DNA from: an uncultured Collinsella sp.
GTDB taxonomy: Bacteria; Actinomycetota; Coriobacteriia; Coriobacteriales; Coriobacteriaceae
Assembly: GCA_900554905.1 (NCBI GenBank)
Contig: USJB01000101.1
Span: 1-5,077, forward strand
Direction: 5' to 3'
Length of the DNA stretch: 5,077 nucleotides
Part shown: positions 1-5,077 of the stretch, piece after piece
Layout of the letters: each line of letters opens with the position of its first letter
How positions within the stretch are numbered: position 1 is the first letter of the stretch
The notes under the pieces: generated by a model
What the model saw: the letters and a program-made list of their open reading frames with translations, nothing else
Told to the model about the DNA's origin: nothing
Databases searched by the model: none
Made by a program: the position numbers and the translations under genes

Positions 1-24
1 CCCTACACGACGCTCTTCCGATCT
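1..24 (+). other. Illumina TruSeq adapter remnant
   Basis: The first 24 bases start CCCTACACGACG and end TTCCGATCT. They are identical to the last 24 bases of the 33-base Illumina TruSeq read-1 adapter as I know it. This is library sequence left at the contig end and not part of the genome. Genomic sequence begins at about base 25, and the few bases that follow may also be unreliable because the helicase frame is interrupted there by a TAA at 28-30. Confidence 0.97.
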
Positions 25-30
25 GCCTAA

Positions 31-882
31 TTCCATCGCATCTCGGCCGATGACTATCGCATACTGCTGCGCCACCTCATCAAGATCGACCATATCCAGG
101 TCACCGAGGGCGGTGGGCTCATTGTGGGTCTCGCGGGCGAGCGCATCATCAACAACTTTAAGTTCTACGCCGTATTCCAGGAAAACGAGGAGTTCACCGT
201 TCGCAGCGAATCGGCCGAACTGGGCACGATTGTCAACCCGCCACCACCTGGCGAGCGCATCGCCATCGCGGGGCATTGCTGGATCGTCGAGGAAGTGGAC
301 TGGAAGCGTCATACCGTCTTTGCCACGCAGGTCAAGGGCCGCGTGCCGGCCTACTTTGGCGATTGCCCCGGTGACATCAATACACACGTACTCGAGCGCA
401 TGCGAAAGGCGCTCAACGAGCACGCGGCATATCCGTACCTCATGGGCAACGCACGGGCACGCCTTGCACAGGCTCGTCATACCGCCGAGATTTCGGGCGC
501 GGGAACCAAGCCGCTTATCAACCTGGGCGGCGACACCTGGGTACTCTTCCCCTGGCTGGGCAGCTACGCCTTTCTGGCGCTCGAACGTATGCTCAAGATT
601 AAATGCGCCACGGAGCTTGGCCTTCGCGGCCTCGACCCGTCGCGCCCGTACTTTATGCAGTTTAAGATGAAGGCCGACGAGGAGACGTTCTTTGAGGTGC
701 TCGCAGCCGAGGCCGAAAAGGACTTCGACCCCATCGAGCTCGTCTATCCCGGCGAGGTGCCTTATTTTGATCGCTACGACGAGTACGTTCCCGAGGAGCT
801 CGTACGCAAAGGCTTCGCCGAAGGCGTGCTCGACATCGAGGGTATGAAGCAGCGCGTCCTCAGCTGGCGCGACCACGCCTAA
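31..882 (+). CDS. Lhr-like DEAD/DEAH-box ATP-dependent helicase, C-terminal part (5' truncated)
   Basis: This is the last 283 residues of a superfamily 2 helicase; the ATPase core lies beyond the contig end. The visible part starts with a winged-helix-like stretch (ISADDYRILLRHLIKIDHIQ). A beta-rich segment follows (GLAGERIINNFKFYAVF, then IAIAGHCWIVEEVD), resembling the post-core domain of Lhr-like helicases. A helical tail ends with FDRYDEYVPEELVRKGFAEGVLDIEG, a pattern I associate with the C-terminus of this family. Such enzymes unwind RNA:DNA or DNA duplexes 3' to 5' and are linked to DNA repair; that role is family knowledge and not visible here. A GTG at 124 could be taken as the start, but clear helicase-like coding continues upstream of it, so it is an internal valine. 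An in-frame TAA at 28-30, next to the adapter, is probably an artefact. The gene converges on the minus-strand gene ending at 910. Family call fairly confident; exact subfamily less so. Confidence 0.8.
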   Translation, partial: FHRISADDYRILLRHLIKIDHIQVTEGGGLIVGLAGERIINNFKFYAVFQENEEFTVRSESAELGTIVNPPPPGERIAIAGHCWIVEEVDWKRHTVFATQVKGRVPAYFGDCPGDINTHVLERMRKALNEHAAYPYLMGNARARLAQARHTAEISGAGTKPLINLGGDTWVLFPWLGSYAFLALERMLKIKCATELGLRGLDPSRPYFMQFKMKADEETFFEVLAAEAEKDFDPIELVYPGEVPYFDRYDEYVPEELVRKGFAEGVLDIEGMKQRVLSWRDHA

Positions 883-886
883 GACC

Positions 887-910
887 AGTCTTTTTTGGGA
901 CGGGGAGACT
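887..910. repeat. Short inverted repeat between convergent genes, possible weak terminator
   Basis: AGTCT at 887-891 is the reverse complement of AGACT at 906-910, with a 14-base loop that carries a T run and the G-rich motif GGGACGGGG. A smaller hairpin, AAGA/TCTT at 881-892 followed by further T residues, could act as a weak plus-strand terminator for the helicase gene. Neither stem is long enough to be convincing. The convergent stop codons are only 27 bases apart, so any terminator here must serve in very little space. Confidence 0.25.
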
Positions 911-1788
911 TACTTGTCGTGAAGGACGGTGCCGAGGAAGTCGGTGTCGAAGGGCACAGCTTCGGCAAAGACATAGTCACCGTCGCTGGCGATGAGCAGA
1001 TAATTCTCCTCGCCGCCGAACTCTGCATCGCCACATGGGACCACCCAAGCATGGTCGAACACCTCAAGCGCCGTGGCGGCACAGTCGCGCAGGAACGTCA
1101 CATCGCTCCCCTCGTTTGCACTCACGATATTGGCCACGTAGACGCCACCGGCATTCAGGCTGCCCCGCACTAGACGCAGCGCCTCAACGGTCGCCAGCTC
1201 GCGTACGGGCTCGGCACCGCCAAAGCAATCGCTCACGACCACGTCGTAGCGACGATGGCCCACACTCGTCACACCCAGATACGAGCGAGCCTCAGCGGTT
1301 ATCACCCGCAGGCGATCGCCCGCCGCGCGCTCCAGCTCGTCTAGGTAGAACCAGCGGCGCGCCAGGCGCGTAATCTCTCCGTCATACTCGATGACGTCCA
1401 TGCGCAAGCCCTCGTGCGACATCAGCGCGAACTTGGGATAGGCAAACCCGCCGCCACCCAGCACAAGCATGCGGTTGATGCCGTGACCATAAGCATCGTG
1501 CATCGCATCCTCGGACTCAAACACGTCGTCAAACGCACGATAGTACGCAAAGACGGGCTCCGCCCAACGCTCACCAACGTAACTTGCGCTTTGGTAGACG
1601 CCGCCTTGCACCAACACGCGAATCTCATCGCCGCTCTCATCGTGCACGCGCTTCACACGCGCCAACCCATTGCGGGTCCTCGCAACCTGCAGACAGGCAG
1701 CGCGAACAGCGACGGCAGCCGCACCAAGCGCCGCAGCTCCCAGGGCAACGCCGGCAACGACGCCAGCAGAAACACTTGGCTTGTTCAT
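910..1788 (-). CDS. Spermidine-synthase-like protein (SAM/dcSAM-binding Rossmann fold)
   Basis: A 292-residue protein. Residues 8-30 are a hydrophobic Ala/Val/Gly stretch, probably a membrane anchor or uncleaved signal. The rest resembles the spermidine synthase/class I methyltransferase fold: a glycine-rich loop MLVLGGGGFAYPKF (107-120), the acidic end of strand 2 in VIEYD (132-136), ITAEARSYL (163-171), and YDVVVSDCFGG (181-191) where aminopropyltransferases carry their catalytic Asp. The loop reads GGGGFA in place of the family's usual GGGDGG, so true putrescine aminopropyltransferase activity is doubtful; such proteins are often annotated 'spermidine synthase-like' or 'fused MFS/spermidine synthase'. 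It starts on the base after the elp3 stop codon (TAG then ATG), with AAAAGGAG 6 bases upstream inside the end of elp3. It is therefore almost certainly co-transcribed and translationally coupled with elp3. Its substrate is unknown. Confidence 0.85.
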   Translation of the reverse strand: MNKPSVSAGVVAGVALGAAALGAAAVAVRAACLQVARTRNGLARVKRVHDESGDEIRVLVQGGVYQSASYVGERWAEPVFAYYRAFDDVFESEDAMHDAYGHGINRMLVLGGGGFAYPKFALMSHEGLRMDVIEYDGEITRLARRWFYLDELERAAGDRLRVITAEARSYLGVTSVGHRRYDVVVSDCFGGAEPVRELATVEALRLVRGSLNAGGVYVANIVSANEGSDVTFLRDCAATALEVFDHAWVVPCGDAEFGGEENYLLIASDGDYVFAEAVPFDTDFLGTVLHDK

Positions 1789-3696
1789 CTAGAGCTCCTT
1801 TTGCAGATAAAGTCCGTGGTCATAAAAACCCAAATGGCGATAGTACTCGCGCGTACCGATCGCGCTAATCACGTTGATACGCGCATAACCCGCATCCCGG
1901 GCAATCTCGCATGCGCGCTCCACCAGCGACCGCCCCAGCCCATGATGCTGAGCCGCCTGACCCTGATCGCCCACACGTGCCGCCATGCCATACACGTGCA
2001 CCTCGCGAATCATTGCCTCGTCCGGCGTCGTCGGCAACTCGTCTGCGTGCGCGGTAACAAACGCACGATCGGGCAACGACAGGCGCAAAAAGCCGGCGAT
2101 CTTGCCTTCGAGCGTCACCCACTGCAAAAAGCGCTCGCGCGTCACCGGCGTCTCGTACGCCACTTCCTCGTCAAGGGTCAACTCGTCCAGGTCGGCACCC
2201 GCTGTGCTGATCTCGCGAAAGCGAATCTCGCGCACCATCGCACCATCACCCCGAGCAGCCAGGCGGTTCTCGACGAGCTGACGCAGGTTGGGCTTCTTGT
2301 TGCCCACCATGATGTCGTCGGAGCTAAAGTCACGGATCATGCGACTGATGCGACAGAACGCCGGCGTCACCACGATGTCGTCGGCCAACACATCGAGCAG
2401 TTCTTCCTCGGTATAGGGGCGCCACTCGCCACGCTCGTAACAGTCCACCAGACGCGAGCCCTCGATGAGCGCACACGGATAGACCTTGACCTCGTCGGGC
2501 ATAAAAGCGCCCTCGGTCATAAAGCGCTCGTAGTCGAGCTTGTCCCCCTCGGGCGTGGCGCCCAGCAAGTTAAGCATAAAGTGAGCGTGGATCTTAAAGC
2601 CAAACAGGCGTGCAAGCGAAAACGCCCGCTCGATCTGCGCCACCGAAATGCGACGCTCGTTGATATCGAGCAAGTGCTGGTCGAGACTCTGGATACCCAT
2701 CTGAATCTTGGTGCAACCCAGGCGGCGGATGAGCGTGAGAGCCTGCGGCGTTACGGCATCGGGGCGCGTCTCGATAACGAGCCCCACCACGCGATGCTTC
2801 GCCGTCTCGTTGATGCGCTGCTGACGCTCAAGCTCCTCCATCGTGGCGGTCTGCCACTCGGCGACCTGGCCCCACGGCGTGCCGGGGCCGTACAGACGAC
2901 GCACCGCGCGGTTATAGCCACCCACGGCAGCATCCACACGACCTTGCTCGTCGGCAACGCCGGCCGCAAGCTCATCCTCGTCTGTCGCAATGCCGGCAGC
3001 CCGATAGCGCTCGCGACGCTCTGTTACCACCGGCGGCAGGGCATCGGCGGGAGCGTCATCGAGCAGGCGCCCTGCCTCGGCACGGCTGATGCCCGGACGC
3101 GCCAACATGGGGTTGGCCGCCACGCCCGCCACCGCATCATCATTGAGTGCACGAAAGAGCTCCGACATAAACCATGTCTGGTACCCTTGCGGATAGTCGC
3201 TCCAGGTACCGCCGAGCACGATGAGCTCTATCTTGTCGGTCGCATGCCCCATCTGCGAAAGCGCGGTCAGACGAGCGCTCACCTGCAGATACGGGTCGAA
3301 GCAGTTTTGCTCCGCACGGGCGCACGCCGGCTCGGCATGCAGATAGCTTTTAGGCATGCGCAGATCGTTGGGGCAAAACAGGCAATCGCCCGAGCACGGC
3401 CAGGGCTTGGTGATGACGGTAATGGTCGCCACGCCCGAGGCCGTGCGACGAGGCTTCATACGCAGCACCTGCAGCAGTCGACGTTCCAGCTCGGCATCGA
3501 CATTCCACCCAGTCCAACGAGCCGGCTCCTCACGTTTTACCCGCTGGTAGAACGGCAGCAGACGGCGCTTGGCCAAATCGCGTTTGTCGGCACCCTCACG
3601 GCGCGCCTCGGCATGTATCAGTTTGACGAGCGCCTTGTCGTCCACGGTCTCGCCGCGACGCAGAGCCTCGAGTATGTTCAAGATAATCTGTTCCAT
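1789..3696 (-). CDS. elp3: Elp3: tRNA uridine-34 carboxymethylation radical SAM/GNAT enzyme
   Basis: A 635-residue Elp3 homologue. The family uses a [4Fe-4S] cluster, S-adenosylmethionine and acetyl-CoA to attach a carboxymethyl group to C5 of wobble uridine 34, giving cm5U-type tRNA. An N-terminal helical region (1-80), probably tRNA-binding, precedes the radical SAM core. Cluster cysteines are C101, C105 and C108 (CX3CX2C, in PWPCSGDCLFCPND). Elp3 hallmarks follow: FDPYLQ (133-138), DKIELIVLGGTW (154-165), VGLVIETRPD (304-313), IQMGIQSLD (331-339), VKVYP (403-407). The C-terminal GNAT domain has REVHVYG (564-570), the acetyl-CoA loop QHHGLGRSLV (583-592) and VISAIGTREYYRHLGF (609-624). Yeast Elp3 is about 557 residues; the excess here is an insertion at about 187-283. 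The ATG at 3696 gives the expected N-terminus but has no clear Shine-Dalgarno. The next gene abuts its stop codon. Identity is very secure; activity is inferred. Confidence 0.96.
   Translation of the reverse strand: MEQIILNILEALRRGETVDDKALVKLIHAEARREGADKRDLAKRRLLPFYQRVKREEPARWTGWNVDAELERRLLQVLRMKPRRTASGVATITVITKPWPCSGDCLFCPNDLRMPKSYLHAEPACARAEQNCFDPYLQVSARLTALSQMGHATDKIELIVLGGTWSDYPQGYQTWFMSELFRALNDDAVAGVAANPMLARPGISRAEAGRLLDDAPADALPPVVTERRERYRAAGIATDEDELAAGVADEQGRVDAAVGGYNRAVRRLYGPGTPWGQVAEWQTATMEELERQQRINETAKHRVVGLVIETRPDAVTPQALTLIRRLGCTKIQMGIQSLDQHLLDINERRISVAQIERAFSLARLFGFKIHAHFMLNLLGATPEGDKLDYERFMTEGAFMPDEVKVYPCALIEGSRLVDCYERGEWRPYTEEELLDVLADDIVVTPAFCRISRMIRDFSSDDIMVGNKKPNLRQLVENRLAARGDGAMVREIRFREISTAGADLDELTLDEEVAYETPVTRERFLQWVTLEGKIAGFLRLSLPDRAFVTAHADELPTTPDEAMIREVHVYGMAARVGDQGQAAQHHGLGRSLVERACEIARDAGYARINVISAIGTREYYRHLGFYDHGLYLQKEL
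1795..1802 (-). promoter_or_regulatory. Ribosome binding site of the spermidine-synthase-like gene, inside the elp3 3' end
   Basis: The minus strand reads AAAAGGAG, a near-perfect Shine-Dalgarno sequence, 6 bases before the ATG at 1788. It is formed by the Gln-Lys-Glu codons at the very end of elp3, which is followed by Leu and TAG. This fixes the start of the downstream gene and implies coupling, because ribosomes finishing elp3 uncover or directly re-use the site. Confidence 0.85.
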
Positions 3697-3702
3697 GACC
3701 CC

Positions 3703-3708
3703 ATTGTA
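3703..3708 (-). promoter_or_regulatory. Candidate -10 element for leaderless elp3 transcription
   Basis: The minus strand reads TACAAT, 5 of 6 matches to TATAAT, ending 6 bases before the elp3 ATG. A transcription start at the normal distance would fall on the A of the start codon, giving a leaderless mRNA. That fits the lack of a good ribosome binding site. No clear -35 box sits at 17 bases; the region upstream is the terminator stem. GTGACG lies at an overlong spacing of 20. Moderate to low confidence. Confidence 0.4.
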
Positions 3709-3747
3709 AAGGCAAAGGCGCCGGAGCCCGTCACGGCTCCGGCGCCT
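3708..3747 (-). terminator. Rho-independent terminator of the DUF4097 transcription unit
   Basis: Bases 3716-3728 pair perfectly with 3735-3747, a 13-bp, very GC-rich stem (core GGCGCCGGAGCC) with a 6-base loop at 3729-3734. On the minus strand the stem is followed by TTTGCCTTT, an interrupted U tail; the other side has no T run. It therefore terminates minus-strand transcription arriving from the DUF4097 gene, whose stop codon is about 48 bases upstream. It lies immediately before elp3 and separates the two units, although the imperfect tail may allow some read-through. Confidence 0.85.
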
Positions 3748-3769
3748 CCATCAAACAGCGCAGCTATGG

Positions 3770-3798
3770 TTTATAAGTCTTCGATAACCGCCCGTCAC
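3770..3798 (-). promoter_or_regulatory. Candidate sigma-70 promoter upstream of the terminator
   Basis: On the minus strand GTGACG (3798-3793, 4 of 6 to TTGACA) and TATAAA (3775-3770, 5 of 6 to TATAAT) are separated by exactly 17 bases. The -35 overlaps the DUF4097 stop codon. A transcript would start near 3763, run through the hairpin at 3747-3716 and, if not terminated, reach elp3. Such spacing can occur by chance, and termination just downstream argues against a simple promoter. Confidence 0.35.
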
Positions 3799-4694
3799 TC
3801 TGAATCAAATGACATGTCACCCGAACCAACCTCAAAACGATACGTGGCGGACTTATCGCCATTATCGAATTCAAGATTCAAAATGGTCTCGCCGTCGTAG
3901 CCAAGCGGAAGGAAATCGCTCTCGAAGTCGCCACTGCCCAAGGTGAGGCTCGCCTTAAAGCCCGTCGAGTTCGGAACCGTCATCTCCACATCGCCCGAGC
4001 CCACACTCACGTCCATCGACTTCGTGGGGGCCTGGTAAAGCTCGAACGTCACATCGCCCGAACCGACCTCAGCGCTGAGCGCATCAGTCACGCTGCCCGT
4101 AAACTCTACATCTCCCGCACCCAGGAAAAGGTCGAAACCATCACAGGTGACACCGGCAATCTGCAGATCACCCGAGCCCACGTGCGCGTTGACTCCCTTC
4201 AGATGTTCGGCAACACGGCGCGGCAGCTCAACCGTAACCGAGCGGTCAATCGCCTTACCGTCATCACTTCCAAACTGAGAAACCTTGAGCGTCGAGTCCT
4301 CGACGGATGCGATGTTCTGCGTCGCGGCCTTGGAGGCATCCATACCATTGGCAATGCGCCCCCGCTCGATAACGCGAGCCTTGTTGCCATCAACAACCTT
4401 GACGTCCACCGTAGCCGCATCGATATCGAAATCGAGGTAGCGAAACTCATCAGCATCAAAGGTCGCACTCGAAAGTTGCTGAGGCCGAGCGGAATAGTTA
4501 CCGCTATCCAAGAGATCATCGTCGTCAAACATATCGTCAAAATCAGACAAATCGCCGGATAGAATAGCGGTCGTTCGCACCATATTGGAATGAGCCAATA
4601 GCCGCGAGGCACCAAATACAAGCCCGATGATGAGCACAAACGCTCCGATGCCAACACCCAAGCGTACCTTGGATTCATGCGAAAGCTTCATCAT
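3795..4694 (-). CDS. DUF4097-type membrane-anchored beta-repeat protein
   Basis: A 299-residue protein. Residues 13-30 (GVGIGAFVLIIGLVFGAS) form one membrane segment after a short basic N-terminus, so the rest is probably extracytoplasmic. A strongly acidic stretch follows (about 48-63, including DDMFDDDD). The C-terminal half carries six G(S/A)GD motifs at 173, 192, 211, 232, 253 and 290, spaced about 19-21 residues apart, the last after a degenerate NGD at 278-280. This is the pattern of DUF4097/putative-adhesin proteins, expected to fold as a right-handed beta-helix or stacked beta-roll. Function is not established; in many bacteria such genes sit beside PspC- or DUF1700-type membrane proteins and are linked to envelope stress. 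The first ATG overlaps the upstream stop as ATGA. A second in-frame ATG follows at once; AAAGAGGG lies 6 bases from the first and 9 from the second, so either could be used. Confidence 0.85.
   Translation of the reverse strand: MMKLSHESKVRLGVGIGAFVLIIGLVFGASRLLAHSNMVRTTAILSGDLSDFDDMFDDDDLLDSGNYSARPQQLSSATFDADEFRYLDFDIDAATVDVKVVDGNKARVIERGRIANGMDASKAATQNIASVEDSTLKVSQFGSDDGKAIDRSVTVELPRRVAEHLKGVNAHVGSGDLQIAGVTCDGFDLFLGAGDVEFTGSVTDALSAEVGSGDVTFELYQAPTKSMDVSVGSGDVEMTVPNSTGFKASLTLGSGDFESDFLPLGYDGETILNLEFDNGDKSATYRFEVGSGDMSFDSE
3816..4178 (-). repeat. G(S/A)GD protein repeats within the DUF4097 gene
   Basis: Six copies of a unit with core V/L-G-S/A-G-D followed by alternating hydrophobic residues, e.g. 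VGSGDVEMTV and LGAGDVEFTG. The DNA shows matching recurrences of the complement of GGGCTCGGGCGATGT-like strings, for example near 3990 and 4050. The period of about 20 residues fits one turn of a beta-helix. The gap before the last copy (37 residues) is about twice the period and holds the partial motif NGD. Confidence 0.8.
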
Positions 4695-5077
4695 TCATCA
4701 CCCTCTTTGGCGATCGGGTCAGCGGTAGTCGCGGTAGCCACGCCAGTATCAACCGTAGCGGAAACATTCTGAGCCCTAGCTGTCACCGGTGCCGGGCCAA
4801 CCTGGATATCCCCACGCGCCCAATCACCATCGAGCGCACGCGCCACCCAGTGATAGATGGGAATCGTGAAGAAGATCAGCGCGGCAAAGGGGCCGGCACC
4901 AAACGGGAACATCAGCAAAAAGAACAGTAGCCAGCACACGGCCCAATACGGGAACGACTGGAACGGGCCCTTCACCGGAGTCGAGCCAACCGCGGTGCCA
5001 CTCGTCGCCTGCGCCGTAGCGGCATTGGCGGCCTGTGCACTCCAGCTTGCCGCTTGCGCCGCCTTGGCCGCAGCATC
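4691..5077 (-). CDS. Small membrane protein with Ala-rich linker, C-terminal part (5' end outside window)
   Basis: The frame is open to the right edge, giving 128 visible residues before the stop. The visible part begins with an Ala/Gln-rich, low-complexity stretch (1-34), likely a linker or short coil. Two hydrophobic segments follow at about 43-59 (PYWAVCWLLFFLLMFPF) and 62-78 (GPFAALIFFTIPIYHWV), a likely transmembrane hairpin. The polar tail is Ala/Thr/Val-rich and ends KEGDE. A GTG at 4975 could be read as a start, but the frame continues upstream with similar composition, so I treat it as internal. I do not recognise the family. Its coupling to a DUF4097 gene makes a PspC- or DUF1700-like envelope partner plausible, but no diagnostic motif is visible. 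The N-terminal domain and promoter lie outside the window. Confidence 0.75.
   Translation of the reverse strand, partial: DAAAKAAQAASWSAQAANAATAQATSGTAVGSTPVKGPFQSFPYWAVCWLLFFLLMFPFGAGPFAALIFFTIPIYHWVARALDGDWARGDIQVGPAPVTARAQNVSATVDTGVATATTADPIAKEGDE
4701..4708 (-). promoter_or_regulatory. Ribosome binding site of the DUF4097 gene
   Basis: The minus strand reads AAAGAGGG, with its last base 6 bases before the ATG at 4694. It lies within the final codons of the upstream membrane protein. Combined with the ATGA stop/start overlap at 4691-4694 it indicates translational coupling of the two genes. Confidence 0.65.

Noticed and set aside
124..126. GTG as the start of the first gene
   Set aside because: Helicase-like coding (ISADDYRILLRHLIKIDHIQVTEGG) continues upstream of it in frame, and no ribosome binding site precedes it.
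50..670. A 206-codon plus-strand frame overlapping the helicase fragment
   Set aside because: It lies in another frame of clear helicase coding sequence, and its product is a Ser/Arg-rich composition typical of GC-rich shadows.
895..1373. Plus-strand open frames opposite the spermidine-synthase-like gene
   Set aside because: They are antisense shadows without recognisable domains, while the minus-strand gene has clear Rossmann-fold motifs and a strong ribosome binding site.
910..1788. Naming the downstream gene speE (true spermidine synthase)
   Set aside because: The GGGDGG loop is replaced by GGGGFA and an N-terminal hydrophobic segment is present, so only the fold can be claimed.
3717..3746. 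The intergenic inverted repeat as a regulator operator or mobile-element end
   Set aside because: The stem, loop and following T-rich tail on the minus strand are what an intrinsic terminator looks like, and it sits directly after a gene end; no transposase or target duplication is visible.
1414..3900. An 828-codon plus-strand open frame running antisense through elp3, the intergenic hairpin and part of the DUF4097 gene
   Set aside because: Its codons are exactly in register with the minus-strand codons of elp3 and the downstream gene, so it stays open simply because TTA, CTA and TCA codons are rare in GC-rich genes. Its product is His/Arg/Ala-rich with no recognisable domain, and elp3 on the other strand is unmistakable.
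4182..4678. Open frames on both strands inside the DUF4097 gene
   Set aside because: They overlap the repeat-bearing, operon-coupled minus-strand gene and show no domain, repeat or ribosome binding site of their own.

Overview
The window is GC-rich bacterial DNA with densely packed genes, probably from a metagenome or draft contig. The first 24 bases are not biological: they match the end of the Illumina TruSeq read-1 adapter. The gene set (Lhr-like helicase end, single-chain Elp3 with radical SAM and GNAT domains, spermidine-synthase-like protein, DUF4097 envelope protein), the codon use and the near-leaderless spacing suggest an actinobacterium, most likely class Coriobacteriia (Collinsella-like). 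That placement is inference; no rRNA or other marker gene is present.

Layout, left to right. (1) 1-24: adapter. (2) 31-882, plus strand: C-terminal 283 residues of a DEAD/DEAH-box helicase of the Lhr-like type, cut off by the contig end. (3) 883-909: a 27-base gap between convergent genes. (4) 910-1788, minus strand: a spermidine-synthase-like Rossmann-fold protein with an N-terminal hydrophobic segment. (5) 1789-3696, minus strand: Elp3, the tRNA wobble-uridine carboxymethylation enzyme, unusually long because of an insertion of about 95 residues in the radical SAM domain. (6) 3697-3794: a compact intergenic region with a strong hairpin terminator and two candidate promoters. (7) 3795-4694, minus strand: a membrane-anchored DUF4097-type repeat protein. 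(8) 4691-5077, minus strand: the C-terminal part of a small membrane protein, running off the right edge.

The minus-strand genes form two transcription units. The upstream unit is the membrane protein plus the DUF4097 protein, joined by an ATGA overlap, and it ends at the hairpin near 3716-3747. The second unit is elp3 plus the spermidine-synthase-like gene. Their stop and start codons abut with no gap, and the downstream ribosome binding site lies inside the last codons of elp3, so the two are probably translationally coupled. This is the most interesting part of the window. Eukaryotic Elp3 makes cm5U34, which a separate SAM-dependent methyltransferase (Trm9) then modifies. Here Elp3 is coupled to a protein with a SAM/dcSAM-binding fold that lacks the usual aminopropyltransferase signature. 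A shared role in tRNA modification is a testable hypothesis, not a demonstrated fact. I see no RNA gene, CRISPR array, insertion sequence or phage gene.
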